Notes: generated by a model from the sequence alone, not told the origin. A stretch of 64,000 nucleotides of DNA from Bacteroides fragilis (GCF_019583405.1 NZ_SZUU01000005.1:1-64000), one strand, 5' to 3'; shown: positions 50,171-60,201, counted from the first letter of the stretch. Made by a program: numbers and translations.

Positions 50171-51418
50171 ATGAAGCAGTTAAGTACCCGTGCAGAAATG
50201 CAATATAATATACATACCCTGTCCAACGGTCTTCGCATCATCCATGAGCCTTCGCTTTCAAAGGTGGCTTATTGTGGATTTGCCGTAGATGCCGGCACCC
50301 GTGATGAGGCTGAAAACGAACAAGGAATGGCCCACTTTGTGGAGCACCTGATTTTTAAAGGTACCCGGAAACGGAAGGCATGGCATATCCTGAATCGTAT
50401 GGAGAATGTAGGAGGCGACCTGAATGCATATACCAATAAGGAAGAGACAGTGATTTATTCGGCATTCCTGACCGAACATTTCGGGCGGGCATTGGAATTG
50501 CTGGTAGATATTGTTTTTCACTCCACTTTTCCGCAGAACGAGATAGAAAAGGAGACGGAAGTGATTATCGACGAGATACAGTCATACGAAGATACTCCTT
50601 CGGAGCTTATTTTCGATGACTTTGAAGATATGATTTTCCGGAATCATCCGTTGGGACGCAACATTCTGGGCAGGCCGGAATTGCTGAAACAATTCCGAAG
50701 CGGGGATGCGGTTGCTTTTACTTCCCGGTTCTATCAACCTTCCAATATGGTATTCTTTGTTTTGGGCAACTTCGACTTTCAGAAAATAGTCCGCCAGGTG
50801 GAGAAACTGTTGGCAGACCTTCCGTTGATTGGAGTCGATAATCACCGTACTCCGCCTCCCCTTTACGTACCGGAGCATCTGGTTGTCCATAAGGAGACCC
50901 ATCAGGCGCATGTGATGATTGGCAGTAGGGGATACAATGCTTATGATGATAAACGTACCGGCTTGTATCTGCTGAATAATATTCTGGGTGGTCCGGGGAT
51001 GAACAGTCGCCTGAATGTTTCTCTCCGCGAGCGAAGAGGATTGGTCTACACTGTGGAGTCCAATCTGACATCGTATACGGATACGGGAGCTTTCTGCATC
51101 TATTTTGGAACCGATCCTGCGGATGTGGATACTTGTCTGCGGTTGACTTACAAAGAACTGAAAAGGATGCGGGATGTGAAAATGACCTCTTCGCAGCTGA
51201 TGGCTGCTAAAAAACAACTGATCGGGCAGATTGGAGTTGCTTCGGATAATAATGAAAATAATGCGTTGGGGATGGCAAAGACCTTCTTGCATTACCACAA
51301 GTATGAATCATCCGAATCTGTTTTCCGGCGAATCGAAGCATTAACTGCAGAAGGGTTGCTGGAGGTGGCCAATGAGATGTTTGCAGAGGAATATCTTTCT
51401 ACACTGATCTACAGATAA
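50171..51418 (+). CDS. M16 family zinc metallopeptidase
   Basis: 415 residues from the ATG at 50171. The inverted zinc motif HxxEH is HFVEH in QGMAHFVEHLIFKGT, with the third ligand Glu in NAYTNKEETVIYSAF. The C-terminal half has the R-x-YT substrate-binding pattern (RERRGLVYTVES). No signal peptide is evident, so it is probably cytoplasmic, resembling processing-peptidase-like M16B proteins. It diverges from the LOG operon. Confidence 0.92.
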   Translation: MKQLSTRAEMQYNIHTLSNGLRIIHEPSLSKVAYCGFAVDAGTRDEAENEQGMAHFVEHLIFKGTRKRKAWHILNRMENVGGDLNAYTNKEETVIYSAFLTEHFGRALELLVDIVFHSTFPQNEIEKETEVIIDEIQSYEDTPSELIFDDFEDMIFRNHPLGRNILGRPELLKQFRSGDAVAFTSRFYQPSNMVFFVLGNFDFQKIVRQVEKLLADLPLIGVDNHRTPPPLYVPEHLVVHKETHQAHVMIGSRGYNAYDDKRTGLYLLNNILGGPGMNSRLNVSLRERRGLVYTVESNLTSYTDTGAFCIYFGTDPADVDTCLRLTYKELKRMRDVKMTSSQLMAAKKQLIGQIGVASDNNENNALGMAKTFLHYHKYESSESVFRRIEALTAEGLLEVANEMFAEEYLSTLIYR

Positions 51419-51586
51419 GAAGAAAAGGAAGAGGGTGCATCTGAGGATTGACATTACTATTAGACACACAATTAATACTTATATAAATCTTTACGATGCA
51501 CTCTCTGACCTTGGAATATATAAACTAAAAAAACATCATAGTCCGGGCTATGCCGAATCGCATAGACACCCGTAGTACAGAAAGTG

Positions 51587-51961
51587 CTAAATAAGAATAT
51601 GCCTGAGCGCAAATACATAGTATTTTGGTGCAGGCTTAACTCTGTTATGAAGAGTATAAAAAGAAGTGTATTCTTTGAATGTTATTAATTTCTGAGAGTC
51701 CGTCTTGGCGGCCGGATGGAGGTTATTGCTTTGTTTATACGGATTGGCCGAATCCGAAACAGCCTTTTTGACCAGTATCCCTTGATTAAAGTCGAATAGA
51801 TCGTGTCCTGAGTTATCAAAAGAAGGTCTGTTGTGAGTATGGCTTTTTACGGCAGTAGTGACTGTCACCCCGTTATTGGCGGGTTGTAGAGCACTGCTTT
51901 TCTGGGTACCGAATACCAAAAATAACAGGCATAGCATTATTAGTTTGATGTATGCTGCCAT
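51587..51961 (-). CDS. Small secreted protein of unknown function
   Basis: 124 residues from the ATG at 51961 (MAAYIKLIMLCLLFLVFG); an in-frame Met four codons earlier is possible. A signal peptide ends near QKSSA. The mature part is polar with several His and Asn residues (SHTHNRPSFDNSGHDLFDF) and a basic aromatic end (KYYVFALRH). It has a proper start and sits alone between the M16 and DUF5009 genes. I recognise no family. It could be a real exported protein or a chance ORF. Confidence 0.45.
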   Translation of the reverse strand: MAAYIKLIMLCLLFLVFGTQKSSALQPANNGVTVTTAVKSHTHNRPSFDNSGHDLFDFNQGILVKKAVSDSANPYKQSNNLHPAAKTDSQKLITFKEYTSFYTLHNRVKPAPKYYVFALRHILI

Positions 51962-52125
51962 AATTGGCGGCAAATGTATGGATTAATACGGATCTTTCTT
52001 CGGGTGGCTTTGCTTTTTCTCGAGTCATTAATTATTTTTAATAATAGGAGATTGAACCGTCCAAAGGAGCTGACCGGCAGTGGTGTCATTAGTTACCTTG
52101 GATGGTTCAGTCTGCGGAGTTTGAT

Positions 52126-53283
52126 TTATACTTTTAGTTTAATCTTAGCTTTGACCAGTAATCCTGTGATACCGACAATAATCAGTGAGAATATGGCCGA
52201 TTTCATTAATCCCGGTATGCTGCTGCCCAATGCGGTGGGGTAGTGTAATCCAAGTAATTGTTGCATTGCATACCAGATATATGGAATGATGTAGCAAGTA
52301 AGGGTTGCGGTTCCTGCCGGTTTGATAATATCGAACCAGTCGGTTTTGCCTTTTATGTCAGTCAGCCAATAGAAGAAGCCGAATGACGGGAAGAAAGCTG
52401 CTGTGCAGAAGAAGAACCAGCTTGGAGTGGCTTGTATCTTTGAGATGATCCAGAAAGGATGTGAGGCAAAGCCGGCTGCCAGCATAAGGACACCCAGGCC
52501 GCATAATATCCCTATAAACTTTCCAGGGTGCTCGGAACTGGCGTATTTTTGCATCAGTAATGAAGTTAGTATGCCCGACATCCCGAATGCATGTAATGTC
52601 ATATCACTTGGTATGAATGGAAGTGGCAGGACGTCTGCATGATTCAGCAATGACAGGGCGATAAACACTACCCAAGCGAAAAGGTTGCGTGCCAGGTTTT
52701 CCCGGGTAAATAAATATACAGAGGCACAGATTACATAGGTCCAGCCGATAAGACCCAGAATTCCCCACCATTTCTGTTGGAAAGGTGCTCCATGAAATCC
52801 TTTGTAGAGGACAAGGAAAGTCAATAGTAAAATACCTGCTGTCTTCATTCCCGTATAGAGATGTTTCTTTTGGGTGGTTAGCGGTTTGGGGTATACTCCC
52901 CAGATCAGGAAGAAGCCAATCACCATAATGATAGAGAACCAGGGATGGGAGAGTCCTGCCACTCCTCCGCTGTTTACAGAGAAAAGCCCCATGACAATCA
53001 GTGCTACGGTTCGCCAGAAAATATGCATAATCACTTGGGGCAATGAATCGCCTTTTTTGTATCGGTTCTGTACGGCAAACGAAATAGACATGCCCATACA
53101 GAACAGGAAAGCCGGAAAAATTGTATCGGAGAAACCTAACATGTCTTCTGTCATTGCTGCGTGTCCGAGCCAATGGGGGATATCTCTGAGTCCGGGAATA
53201 TCATTCACAAAAAGCATAAGGAACATGGTGAGTGCACGGAATATATCGACCGCAGCGACTCGTTGAGGGGATGAAGTTTTCAT
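52126..53283 (-). CDS. DUF5009 membrane acyltransferase-like protein
   Basis: 385 residues with about ten membrane segments. The start RVAAVDIFRALTMFLMLFVNDIPGL is the DUF5009/heparan-alpha-glucosaminide N-acetyltransferase-like (NagX/YeiB-like) signature. HWLGHAAMTEDMLGFSDTIFPAFLFCMGMSI follows as expected. It may acetylate or acylate a periplasmic sugar. A -7 box TATCTTTG (minus) is at 53315-53322. Confidence 0.85.
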   Translation of the reverse strand: MKTSSPQRVAAVDIFRALTMFLMLFVNDIPGLRDIPHWLGHAAMTEDMLGFSDTIFPAFLFCMGMSISFAVQNRYKKGDSLPQVIMHIFWRTVALIVMGLFSVNSGGVAGLSHPWFSIIMVIGFFLIWGVYPKPLTTQKKHLYTGMKTAGILLLTFLVLYKGFHGAPFQQKWWGILGLIGWTYVICASVYLFTRENLARNLFAWVVFIALSLLNHADVLPLPFIPSDMTLHAFGMSGILTSLLMQKYASSEHPGKFIGILCGLGVLMLAAGFASHPFWIISKIQATPSWFFFCTAAFFPSFGFFYWLTDIKGKTDWFDIIKPAGTATLTCYIIPYIWYAMQQLLGLHYPTALGSSIPGLMKSAIFSLIIVGITGLLVKAKIKLKV

Positions 53284-53314
53284 AATGTGTTAAATTAATT
53301 AGGGGTTATGCTCA

Positions 53315-53322
53315 CAAAGATA
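53315..53322 (-). promoter_or_regulatory. -7 element for DUF5009 gene
   Basis: TATCTTTG on the minus strand, 32 bp before the start codon. Confidence 0.5.
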
Positions 53323-53390
53323 GCGTAAAAATGTTTAAAGTCTACTGTCTTCCGGCTTATTCCGCTTATCTTTGCCTGAAAACCTAAAAA

Positions 53391-53924
53391 ATGATGATGA
53401 CATTAAATCGTATTACGAGTGCTGACGATTCACGTCTGAACTGTTTGATTCCTTTGTACGAGGAGTCTTTTCCCGAAAGTGAGAGAAGAAAAATCGGGCA
53501 GTTGAAACGAATGATTGAGAACCATACTCCCATGTATTTCAATGCTATTGAATGTGATGGAGAGTTGAGTGGAATGTTTGTATACTGGGACATGGGTGAC
53601 TTCTACTATTTAGAACACCTGGCTGTATTCCCGGAAATGCGGAATAAAAAGATAGGGCAGCAGGTGCTTGATTATGTGGCCGGACACCTGAAAGGACTGC
53701 GCCTGCTGGAAGTAGAGCCTACGGAAGATGAAATGACTACCCGGCGCGTGAACTATTATCGGCGTAACGGATACAAGGTGCTCGATAAAACCTATGTACA
53801 GCCTTCTTATCATGCTATGGAGAACGCCTGTCCACTTTGGATTATGGGAAATGAAGATTCTCCCCGACTGTCTGAACACGTGGAAAGAATTAAAGAGGAA
53901 GTGTATAGGCAGCAGATAGGATGA
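53391..53924 (+). CDS. GNAT family N-acetyltransferase
   Basis: 177 residues. The acetyl-CoA-binding part is FYYLEHLAVFPEMRNKKIGQQVLDYV, where RNKKIGQ occupies the R/Q-x-x-G-x-G/A loop. The later strand LLEVEPT and YYRRNGYKVLDK (GNAT motif B) complete the fold. The acceptor is unknown. The start has three consecutive Met codons, so the exact start is uncertain by 2-6 bp. The gene is followed by a CTGTG-type repeat. Confidence 0.88.
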   Translation: MMMTLNRITSADDSRLNCLIPLYEESFPESERRKIGQLKRMIENHTPMYFNAIECDGELSGMFVYWDMGDFYYLEHLAVFPEMRNKKIGQQVLDYVAGHLKGLRLLEVEPTEDEMTTRRVNYYRRNGYKVLDKTYVQPSYHAMENACPLWIMGNEDSPRLSEHVERIKEEVYRQQIG

Positions 53925-53956
53925 GGCCTTATAAATGTGTCAAAACTATCGCTTGC

Positions 53957-54015
53957 CCCACAGAAAAACAGAGATCGAGTAGGCTTCGGTCTTACTTTCT
54001 GTGTTAATCTGTGGA
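53957..54015. repeat. Degenerate inverted word-repeat (TTAATCTGTGG)
   Basis: CCACAGAAA near 53958 pairs with TTTCTGTG and TCTGTGG near 53996-54015. The TTTCTGTGTTAATCTGTGG string resembles the repeat at 2602-2712. It lies between the convergent GNAT and uxuA genes and could serve as their terminator. Confidence 0.55.
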
Positions 54016-54058
54016 GCCAGCGGTGGGTGAAAAGGTCTTTTACTGCCTTTTCGTGTTT

Positions 54059-55264
54059 TTAAAAGATTGATTTTGCAATTCCCATTTCCAGTCCTCTTAG
54101 CTCGGCAAGTCCGCGCAGGCGTCCAATGCAGGAGTATCCCGGATTGGTTTTCTTCTTTAAATCGTCTACCATTTGGTGTCCATGATCCGGACGCATGGGG
54201 ATAGATACTTTTCTTCTCTGTTGTAATTCAAGGAAAGCTTTCATGACCCGGTACATATCTACGTCTCCTTCCAGGTGGTTGGCTTCGTAGAAATTTCCTT
54301 CGGAATCTCGCTGAGTGCTTCGGAAGTGGACAAAATTGATACGATCGCCGAATTGTTTCATCATACCTTCCAGGTCGTTGGCACTGCTTACTCCAAGTGA
54401 TCCGGTACAGAGACAGAGCCCGTTCGATTCATTAGGCACAGCATCGATCAGTGCCTGAAAATCGGCCGCACAACTCATGATACGCGGTAAACCCAGAATG
54501 GGGCAGGGTGGGTCGTCCGGATGAATCACCAGCTTTACACCGGCCTCGTCTGCTACCGCAGTCACTTCTTTCAGAAAGTAGATTAAGTGGGCACGTAGCT
54601 TATCCGCGTCGATACCTTTGTAACGATTCAGTTCCTGTTGAAACTGCTCCAGCGTGAAACTCTCTTCCGAACCGGGAAGTCCGGCAATCATATTACGGAC
54701 AAGGAGTTGTTTCTCCGTTGCGTCCATCTGTTCGAAACGAATTTTTGCTTTGGCTTTTTCTTCATCGGTATAGTCGTTCTCTGCACCCGGTCGTTTCAGT
54801 AAGAAAAGATCGAAAGCGATAAAAGCGGCACGTTCAAAACGAAGTGCTTTGGAGCCATCGGGTAGGGTATAGGCAAGATCGGTGCGAGTCCAGTCGAGTA
54901 CGGGCATAAAATTGTAGGTAACGATATGAATGCCACATTTACCGAGGTTACGTAAGCTCTCTTTGTAGTTTTCGATGTATTTTCTGTAATCGCCTGTCTG
55001 GGTTTTGATGTGTTCGTGTACCGGGACACTTTCTACTACCGACCATCGCAGACCGACGGATTCGATCAGTTCCTTTCGTTTCATAATTTCTTCTACAGTC
55101 CATACTTCGCCATTAGGGATGTGGTGGAGAGCGTTGACAATTCCCGTAGCTCCGGCTTGTTTAATGTCCCAAAGGCTAACAGGATCATCCGGTCCATACC
55201 AGCGCCAGGTTTGTTCGGAAAGAAAGAGTTTATTCTTTGATGAAGTGATATAAGGTTGATTCAT
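54059..55264 (-). CDS. uxuA: Mannonate dehydratase
   Basis: D-mannonate to 2-keto-3-deoxygluconate, in hexuronate breakdown. 401 residues. Family segments include [20 protein letters not shown] near the start, [20 protein letters not shown] (metal ligands), and [15 protein letters not shown] near the C-terminus. The SDR gene 84 bp upstream probably supplies the preceding fructuronate reduction. No uronate isomerase is in the window. Confidence 0.96.
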   Translation of the reverse strand: MNQPYITSSKNKLFLSEQTWRWYGPDDPVSLWDIKQAGATGIVNALHHIPNGEVWTVEEIMKRKELIESVGLRWSVVESVPVHEHIKTQTGDYRKYIENYKESLRNLGKCGIHIVTYNFMPVLDWTRTDLAYTLPDGSKALRFERAAFIAFDLFLLKRPGAENDYTDEEKAKAKIRFEQMDATEKQLLVRNMIAGLPGSEESFTLEQFQQELNRYKGIDADKLRAHLIYFLKEVTAVADEAGVKLVIHPDDPPCPILGLPRIMSCAADFQALIDAVPNESNGLCLCTGSLGVSSANDLEGMMKQFGDRINFVHFRSTQRDSEGNFYEANHLEGDVDMYRVMKAFLELQQRRKVSIPMRPDHGHQMVDDLKKKTNPGYSCIGRLRGLAELRGLEMGIAKSIF

Positions 55265-55348
55265 AAGTCATTTTTTACTTTTGAAAGTAGGTTTAATCAT
55301 TCTGTTTGTTTTATCTTTGGGGAGGGAAGATGCATGGGAGAGGCCTCT

Positions 55349-56161
55349 TTACATTGCAAAAGCATTGAATCCGCCGTCCACTATGGCCACAGTGCCCGTT
55401 ACGAAGCTTGCTGCGTCGCTGATCAGGTATTGTATTGTGCCGCATAACTCTTCAGCGCGTCCCATACGTCCGAATGGGGTTTGGCGGATGACATCCTGTC
55501 CCCGTTGAGTATATGTTCCGTCCGGATTGGTTAGTAAAGTGCGGTTCTGCTCTGTCAGGAAGAAACCGGGGGCAATGGCATTTATACGGATTCCTTCACC
55601 AAACTTTTTGGCAATTTCTGTGGCCATAAATGCGGTAAAGTTGGAAATGCCTGCTTTGGAAGCCGAATAACCGGCCACACGTGTCAAAGGACGGAAAGCT
55701 GCCATTGAGGAGAAATTGACAATAGCTCCGCTTTTCTGCTCTGTCATCGGTTTTAGAAATACTTGTGTCGGCAATACGGTACCGGTCAGATTAAGATCCA
55801 CTACCTTCTGAAATTCATCTATTTTCAGATTGAAGATGTCACTTGCCGGTGCAATCGTAGCTCCCGGCATATTGCCGCCTGCCGCATTGAGCAATGCGTC
55901 TACCCGCCCATAAGCTTTCAATATATCTGCCAGGTTCTGTTCAAGGATGTTCCGGTCGAGTACATTGGTTGCCAGGAACAGAGCTTCGCCCCCTTTGGCG
56001 CATATTGTTTTTACTATCTCGTTACCCACTTCGGCTTTACGTCCGAGGATAACGACCTTGGCATCTTCTTCTGCCAGATGGACTGCAATTGTTTTTCCCA
56101 ATACTCCTGTTCCACCGGTAATGACCACTACCTTATCCTTTACACTAAATAAGTTTGCCAT
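55349..56161 (-). CDS. SDR oxidoreductase, probable D-mannonate oxidoreductase
   Basis: 270 residues, short-chain dehydrogenase fold. The nucleotide motif is TGGTGVLGKTIA. The NAAGG segment is in LLNAAGGNMPG, the catalytic Ser in IVNFSSMA and YSASK carries the Tyr and Lys. It is close to SDRs that replace UxuB for fructuronate/mannonate interconversion, and it precedes uxuA on the same strand, which supports that role. Substrate by context only. Confidence 0.85.
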   Translation of the reverse strand: MANLFSVKDKVVVITGGTGVLGKTIAVHLAEEDAKVVILGRKAEVGNEIVKTICAKGGEALFLATNVLDRNILEQNLADILKAYGRVDALLNAAGGNMPGATIAPASDIFNLKIDEFQKVVDLNLTGTVLPTQVFLKPMTEQKSGAIVNFSSMAAFRPLTRVAGYSASKAGISNFTAFMATEIAKKFGEGIRINAIAPGFFLTEQNRTLLTNPDGTYTQRGQDVIRQTPFGRMGRAEELCGTIQYLISDAASFVTGTVAIVDGGFNAFAM

Positions 56162-56290
56162 ACTATTATATTTTAAGTTTAAACTTCTTGTTCTATAGCT
56201 CCGTTATCGCACACGCAGCATGCAAATATAGTTATAAAGTTGATGGAACGGTTCAAAAAAGGAAGGAAATTAATTTTTGGTCAACTCCTT

Positions 56291-56935
56291 TTATCGGGGA
56301 TTGGCTATTGTTTGTTGCAGTATTAACAAACTTTCCGGCCCCATATTGAATAAGAGGTCGATGATACTCAGGTTGGGCAGGAACCCGTGGCGGGTTTCGA
56401 AAACCTGATAGTAAGGTTGGGGAATAAATTCCGGATCGGCTTGGCGGAAATTCTTTTTGGGATGGATGGTTTCCCGGAAGTCTATTTCGTTCGGAGCGAA
56501 GTCCGTTTTATATTCGGTGGTTCGTTCCGTATCAGGTTGTATATCTATCAGCTTGCATACAAGCCGGCACAATTCTTCATTGAAATCTGTGAGGAATTCA
56601 TATTTCTTTTCATAGAAAGGGCGAAAATCGTCTTTATAATATTCAAAAAAAGGGGTGCTGTTATAGGCCGACTCCATTGCATTCCAGTGCAGGTGCCTCC
56701 AGTTGCCATGGTCGGAAATCCGGATATCCTTCATCGGACATTTCGGGTTTTCCGGTTTTACGGTAGGAACAGAAAGTGCCAGTTCTCCCTCCGGACCTGC
56801 AATAGTACAGCGGTTCCGGTAGGTCTGTTTCATGTAATGATCGTGCTGCTCGATGAATATTTTATCGTAATTCAACAGTTTACTATAATATTCTACGGGT
56901 GCCAGATAGGCAGAAGAGAGATAAGCGACTTTCAT
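56291..56935 (-). CDS. WbqC family protein
   Basis: 214 residues. The start VAYLSSAYLAPVEYYSKLLN and the later NRCTIAGPEGELALSVP are typical of WbqC-like proteins, a family found in O-antigen and other glycan gene sets and elsewhere. The enzymatic role is not established. It is last of a dapB-lepB-lepB-like-wbqC run on the minus strand, with 62 bp to the upstream gene. Confidence 0.85.
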   Translation of the reverse strand: MKVAYLSSAYLAPVEYYSKLLNYDKIFIEQHDHYMKQTYRNRCTIAGPEGELALSVPTVKPENPKCPMKDIRISDHGNWRHLHWNAMESAYNSTPFFEYYKDDFRPFYEKKYEFLTDFNEELCRLVCKLIDIQPDTERTTEYKTDFAPNEIDFRETIHPKKNFRQADPEFIPQPYYQVFETRHGFLPNLSIIDLLFNMGPESLLILQQTIANPR

Positions 56936-56997
56936 GGGTGGTTGATACTTTGTGATTACTTGGTTGCTGATATATAATTTGTGGTTTGTGGGACTGA

Positions 56998-57933
56998 CTA
57001 CTTCACCGGTTGGAAGAATCGGTTCCAGCGGTATCCGTTGAAGATTCCCGTATGGTCTTTCTTTGAGAACCAGATTCGCGAAGCTTTCCCAATGACATGA
57101 TCTTGCGGCACAAAGCCGAACAAGCGGGAATCGGAGAGATTTACCGAGTTATTGGAAGCCATCCAGTAATAATCTTTGGTAAAATAGCAATGCTGTGAAG
57201 GGCGACCTTCAATGTAGAGCGTATCGTTCCGGATTTCCGCTTGTTTGCCTTCATGCAACACCAGCGTATTCCGCAACAGGGTTCTGTTCCACGGATAAAC
57301 TCTGACGGCCTTTCCCTTGCCAGGGATGATGAGCGGTTTAGTTTCTTCCTGCCGGCTTTGGCTCAGAGGTTGTATCCAGCTTTTTCCGTTCATCGCCTGT
57401 TCAAGCAGATAATATTCGTAACGGCTGAAGCTTCGTACATTCTTGCCTTCATGCTGCCCCATCAGTTCGTTGGAGCCGATGGAAAGAATGGAAAGTAGTG
57501 AGTCTAACTGCTGTTCCTTGGTCTGTGGATAAGTGTAGAGTTGTTTCCGGTCCGGTCCGAGTTGTGTGCTGCGGTCTACTACATTGAATAGTGAATCGAT
57601 AAGCAAAGTATCTCCCGGTACACCGATACACCGGCTGATATAGATTTCTCTCCGGTCGATGACCGGTTCTTTGATAGCTGCGGGATTATTGAATACGACG
57701 ATGTCGTCTTTATCAATGCGCCTTGGATTCCAGCGGTGGTAGGAGAACAGTGACATATAAGGTGCCCGAAGTCCGTAGCTCCACTTATTGACCAGAATAC
57801 GTTCGCCTTGGAAAAGGGAGTTCTCCATGCCCGATGAAGGTATCAGGCATGAGGTAAAAGCAAAGCCGCGGAGCAATAATACGATAACTATTGCTCCGGC
57901 AAATGCGATAATCCATTTGAATCCCTTTCTCAT
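56998..57933 (-). CDS. S26 signal peptidase homologue lacking catalytic Ser and Lys
   Basis: 311 residues with one N-terminal membrane helix (residues ~9-25) and an LepB-like periplasmic part. Comparison with its neighbour shows both active-site positions changed. PSSSL with the nucleophile Ser is PSSGM here (about residues 33-37). YVKRCVGLPGD with the general-base Lys is YISRCIGVPGD (about 102-112). The box E GDNRHNSADSR is also altered, to SNNSVNLSDSR. The fold boxes remain, so it is conserved as a structure but probably not active as a Ser/Lys peptidase. It lies 7 bp after lepB, suggesting co-expression and perhaps complex formation. Confidence 0.88.
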   Translation of the reverse strand: MRKGFKWIIAFAGAIVIVLLLRGFAFTSCLIPSSGMENSLFQGERILVNKWSYGLRAPYMSLFSYHRWNPRRIDKDDIVVFNNPAAIKEPVIDRREIYISRCIGVPGDTLLIDSLFNVVDRSTQLGPDRKQLYTYPQTKEQQLDSLLSILSIGSNELMGQHEGKNVRSFSRYEYYLLEQAMNGKSWIQPLSQSRQEETKPLIIPGKGKAVRVYPWNRTLLRNTLVLHEGKQAEIRNDTLYIEGRPSQHCYFTKDYYWMASNNSVNLSDSRLFGFVPQDHVIGKASRIWFSKKDHTGIFNGYRWNRFFQPVK

Positions 57934-57940
57934 TACTACG

Positions 57941-59425
57941 TTAGTCTACCCACTTAAAGATGCGGTTCCAGCGGATTTTACCGTCAAACCAGCCACGGTC
58001 TTTATCCAATGACAGCCATACGACGATCGGTTTACCTACTACGTGGTCTTCGGGTACGAATCCCCAATAACGGGAATCAGCCGAATTATGCCGGTTATCA
58101 CCCATCATCCAGTAATAATCCAACTGGAAAGTATACTGGTCTGTCTTCACACCGTTAATGTAGATTCCGTCTTCTTTCTGCTCCAGTTTATTGCCTTCGT
58201 AGGCAGTGATGCAACGTTCGTAGATAGGCAGATTATCCGGAGTCAGCGTGATAGTGGCTCCCTTTGCCGGAATCCAGATAGGGCCGTAATTGCTGCGGTT
58301 CCAGTGAGTATATAAATTCAGAGGATACATGTCTCCGGCATAATCTTCCGGTTCTATCACGATTTTGCTGATCAACTTTTTGTTGGCGGACAGAGTATCA
58401 TACATTTTCTTTGTGAGCGGGAGGTGATATACAGGATTCAGCCTGCCTTGGGCGTTTCGTCCATCCATTCCTAACTCAACCAACCCTTCTTCATAACCTG
58501 CTCCTTCGGGAGTTAATCCCTGGTCGGCTTTACTGATTCCCAGTTCGCGGAACATCTCTTCTGTGATATACGGACCCGTAGTTTGCACAAAGTAGTTGAA
58601 TTGCAGGTTCTCAGGGTTTTCTATTGCCTTCCCGTCAATCATCACCTGACCGTTGATAATTTGGAGTGTATCGCCCGGCAGTCCTACACAACGTTTTACG
58701 TAATTTTCCCGGCGGTCCACCGGACGGGTGACAACCTTGCCATACCGTTGGGGATTGGACATTATTTCTTTTCGTCCGGCATTGTAGTATAAATCGTATA
58801 CAGTCTTCTGTTGTTCCCGGGTCAGACTGTCCATATTGATCGGATTCGGATAAATCTGCTTCCCGATGTTGTATGCCAGTGTATAAAAGTCGGCATCCGG
58901 AAAGTTCAACGCAACAGTGTCTCCTGCAGGGAAGTTAAACACTACAATATCGTTCAGCTTTACTTTACCGAACCCGGGCACACGTTTGTATTTCCATTGA
59001 GGCCACTCAATGTACGACTTGGTGTTCAGTATCGGCAGTGTATGCTGTGCCAATGGCATCGATAGTGGAGTATTCGGTACACGGGGACCATAGCTCATCT
59101 TGCTTACATACAGGAAGTCTCCCACCAACAATGATTTTTCCAGTGAAGAGGATGGGATCTGGTAATTCTGAAAGATATAGATATTCACGAAATATACTGC
59201 TACCAAAGCGAAAACGATAGCATCTACCCAACTCATTACGCTTCGGACAGTCGGGTTCTTTGACTTCTTCCAGAATGACCAGGGGATTTTCTTGGTAATG
59301 TAAACATCGAAAATGAAAGGAACCACAATCAGTCCCCACCAGCTTTTCACCCAGATCAGGAAAATCAGATAAAGAAGAATAGCAATGGAACATTTTATCC
59401 ATTGAGTACGTGTTGCTTTTCTCAT
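57941..59425 (-). CDS. lepB: Signal peptidase I
   Basis: The membrane leader peptidase. 494 residues, long for the family. Hydrophobic helices are at about 8-45 and 65-85. The catalytic Ser is in IPSSSLEKSLLVGD and the catalytic Lys in NYVKRCVGLPGDTLQ. Box E is MMGDNRHNSADSRYWGFVP. A large insertion (about 165-210 and 265-385) separates the boxes, as is usual in Bacteroidetes LepB. It follows dapB by 4 bp and precedes the degenerate paralogue by 7 bp: a single operon. Confidence 0.94.
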   Translation of the reverse strand: MRKATRTQWIKCSIAILLYLIFLIWVKSWWGLIVVPFIFDVYITKKIPWSFWKKSKNPTVRSVMSWVDAIVFALVAVYFVNIYIFQNYQIPSSSLEKSLLVGDFLYVSKMSYGPRVPNTPLSMPLAQHTLPILNTKSYIEWPQWKYKRVPGFGKVKLNDIVVFNFPAGDTVALNFPDADFYTLAYNIGKQIYPNPINMDSLTREQQKTVYDLYYNAGRKEIMSNPQRYGKVVTRPVDRRENYVKRCVGLPGDTLQIINGQVMIDGKAIENPENLQFNYFVQTTGPYITEEMFRELGISKADQGLTPEGAGYEEGLVELGMDGRNAQGRLNPVYHLPLTKKMYDTLSANKKLISKIVIEPEDYAGDMYPLNLYTHWNRSNYGPIWIPAKGATITLTPDNLPIYERCITAYEGNKLEQKEDGIYINGVKTDQYTFQLDYYWMMGDNRHNSADSRYWGFVPEDHVVGKPIVVWLSLDKDRGWFDGKIRWNRIFKWVD

Positions 59426-59429
59426 GATG

Positions 59430-60158
59430 TTAGTCTTTTAAGAATGGGAATAAATCGCTCATACCCAGATAGCCTTCATGGGTTGCTGTGTATTCTGCGG
59501 CAAGTACCGCACCCAAAGCAAAACCTCCCCGGTTTTTGGCATCGTGGGTGATGGAGATACTGTCCGCCTCCGAATCGTAACGGATGGTGTGGATACCGAA
59601 TACTTCGCCTTCACGGATGGAGTGAATCGGCAACTCGTTCGCTGAGTGTGCTTCCTCTTTTACCCAAACGTTTTTACGCTCCATGTTTTCAAGAATACCT
59701 TCTGCCAGCGTGATGGCCGTTCCGCTTGGTGCATCGAGCTTGTGCACGTGGTGGGTTTCACTTATGGTCACGTCATATGCCGGGAACTGGTTCATTATTT
59801 TAGCCAGATACTTATTGACTGCCGAGAAGATGGTTACGCCCAAACTGAAATTGGATGACCAGAACAGGGTTTTTCCACCTTTGCTGCATAGTTCCTTTAC
59901 TTCATCGCCGTGTTCTGCCATCCATCCGGTACTGCCCGAAACTAACTTTACACCTGCTTTGAAAGCTTTCATATAATTGTTGTAGGCTACCATGGGATTA
60001 GTGAACTCAATAGCCACATCTGCCGATTTAAATGCTTCAGACTCGAAATCATCCTGATTGTTGATGTCGATAATGCTGACAATTTCGTGTCCGCGACTGA
60101 GGGCAACTTTTTCGATTTCCCTGCCCATTTTTCCGTAACCTATTAATGCTATTTTCAT
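59430..60158 (-). CDS. dapB: 4-hydroxy-tetrahydrodipicolinate reductase
   Basis: NAD(P)H-dependent step of the diaminopimelate/lysine pathway. 242 residues. The N-terminal dinucleotide motif is ALIGYGKMGREIE. The active-site segment ETHHVHKLDAPSGTAITLAEGI contains the catalytic His-His and Lys. It is slightly shorter than E. coli DapB, as in other Bacteroidetes. A -7 box TATCTTTG (minus) lies at 60202-60209, making it first gene of the dapB-lepB-lepB-like transcript. Confidence 0.96.
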   Translation of the reverse strand: MKIALIGYGKMGREIEKVALSRGHEIVSIIDINNQDDFESEAFKSADVAIEFTNPMVAYNNYMKAFKAGVKLVSGSTGWMAEHGDEVKELCSKGGKTLFWSSNFSLGVTIFSAVNKYLAKIMNQFPAYDVTISETHHVHKLDAPSGTAITLAEGILENMERKNVWVKEEAHSANELPIHSIREGEVFGIHTIRYDSEADSISITHDAKNRGGFALGAVLAAEYTATHEGYLGMSDLFPFLKD

Positions 60159-60201
60159 TGTTTTACTGACTTTATAGACTTTATATCCAAAATATTAGTT
60201 G

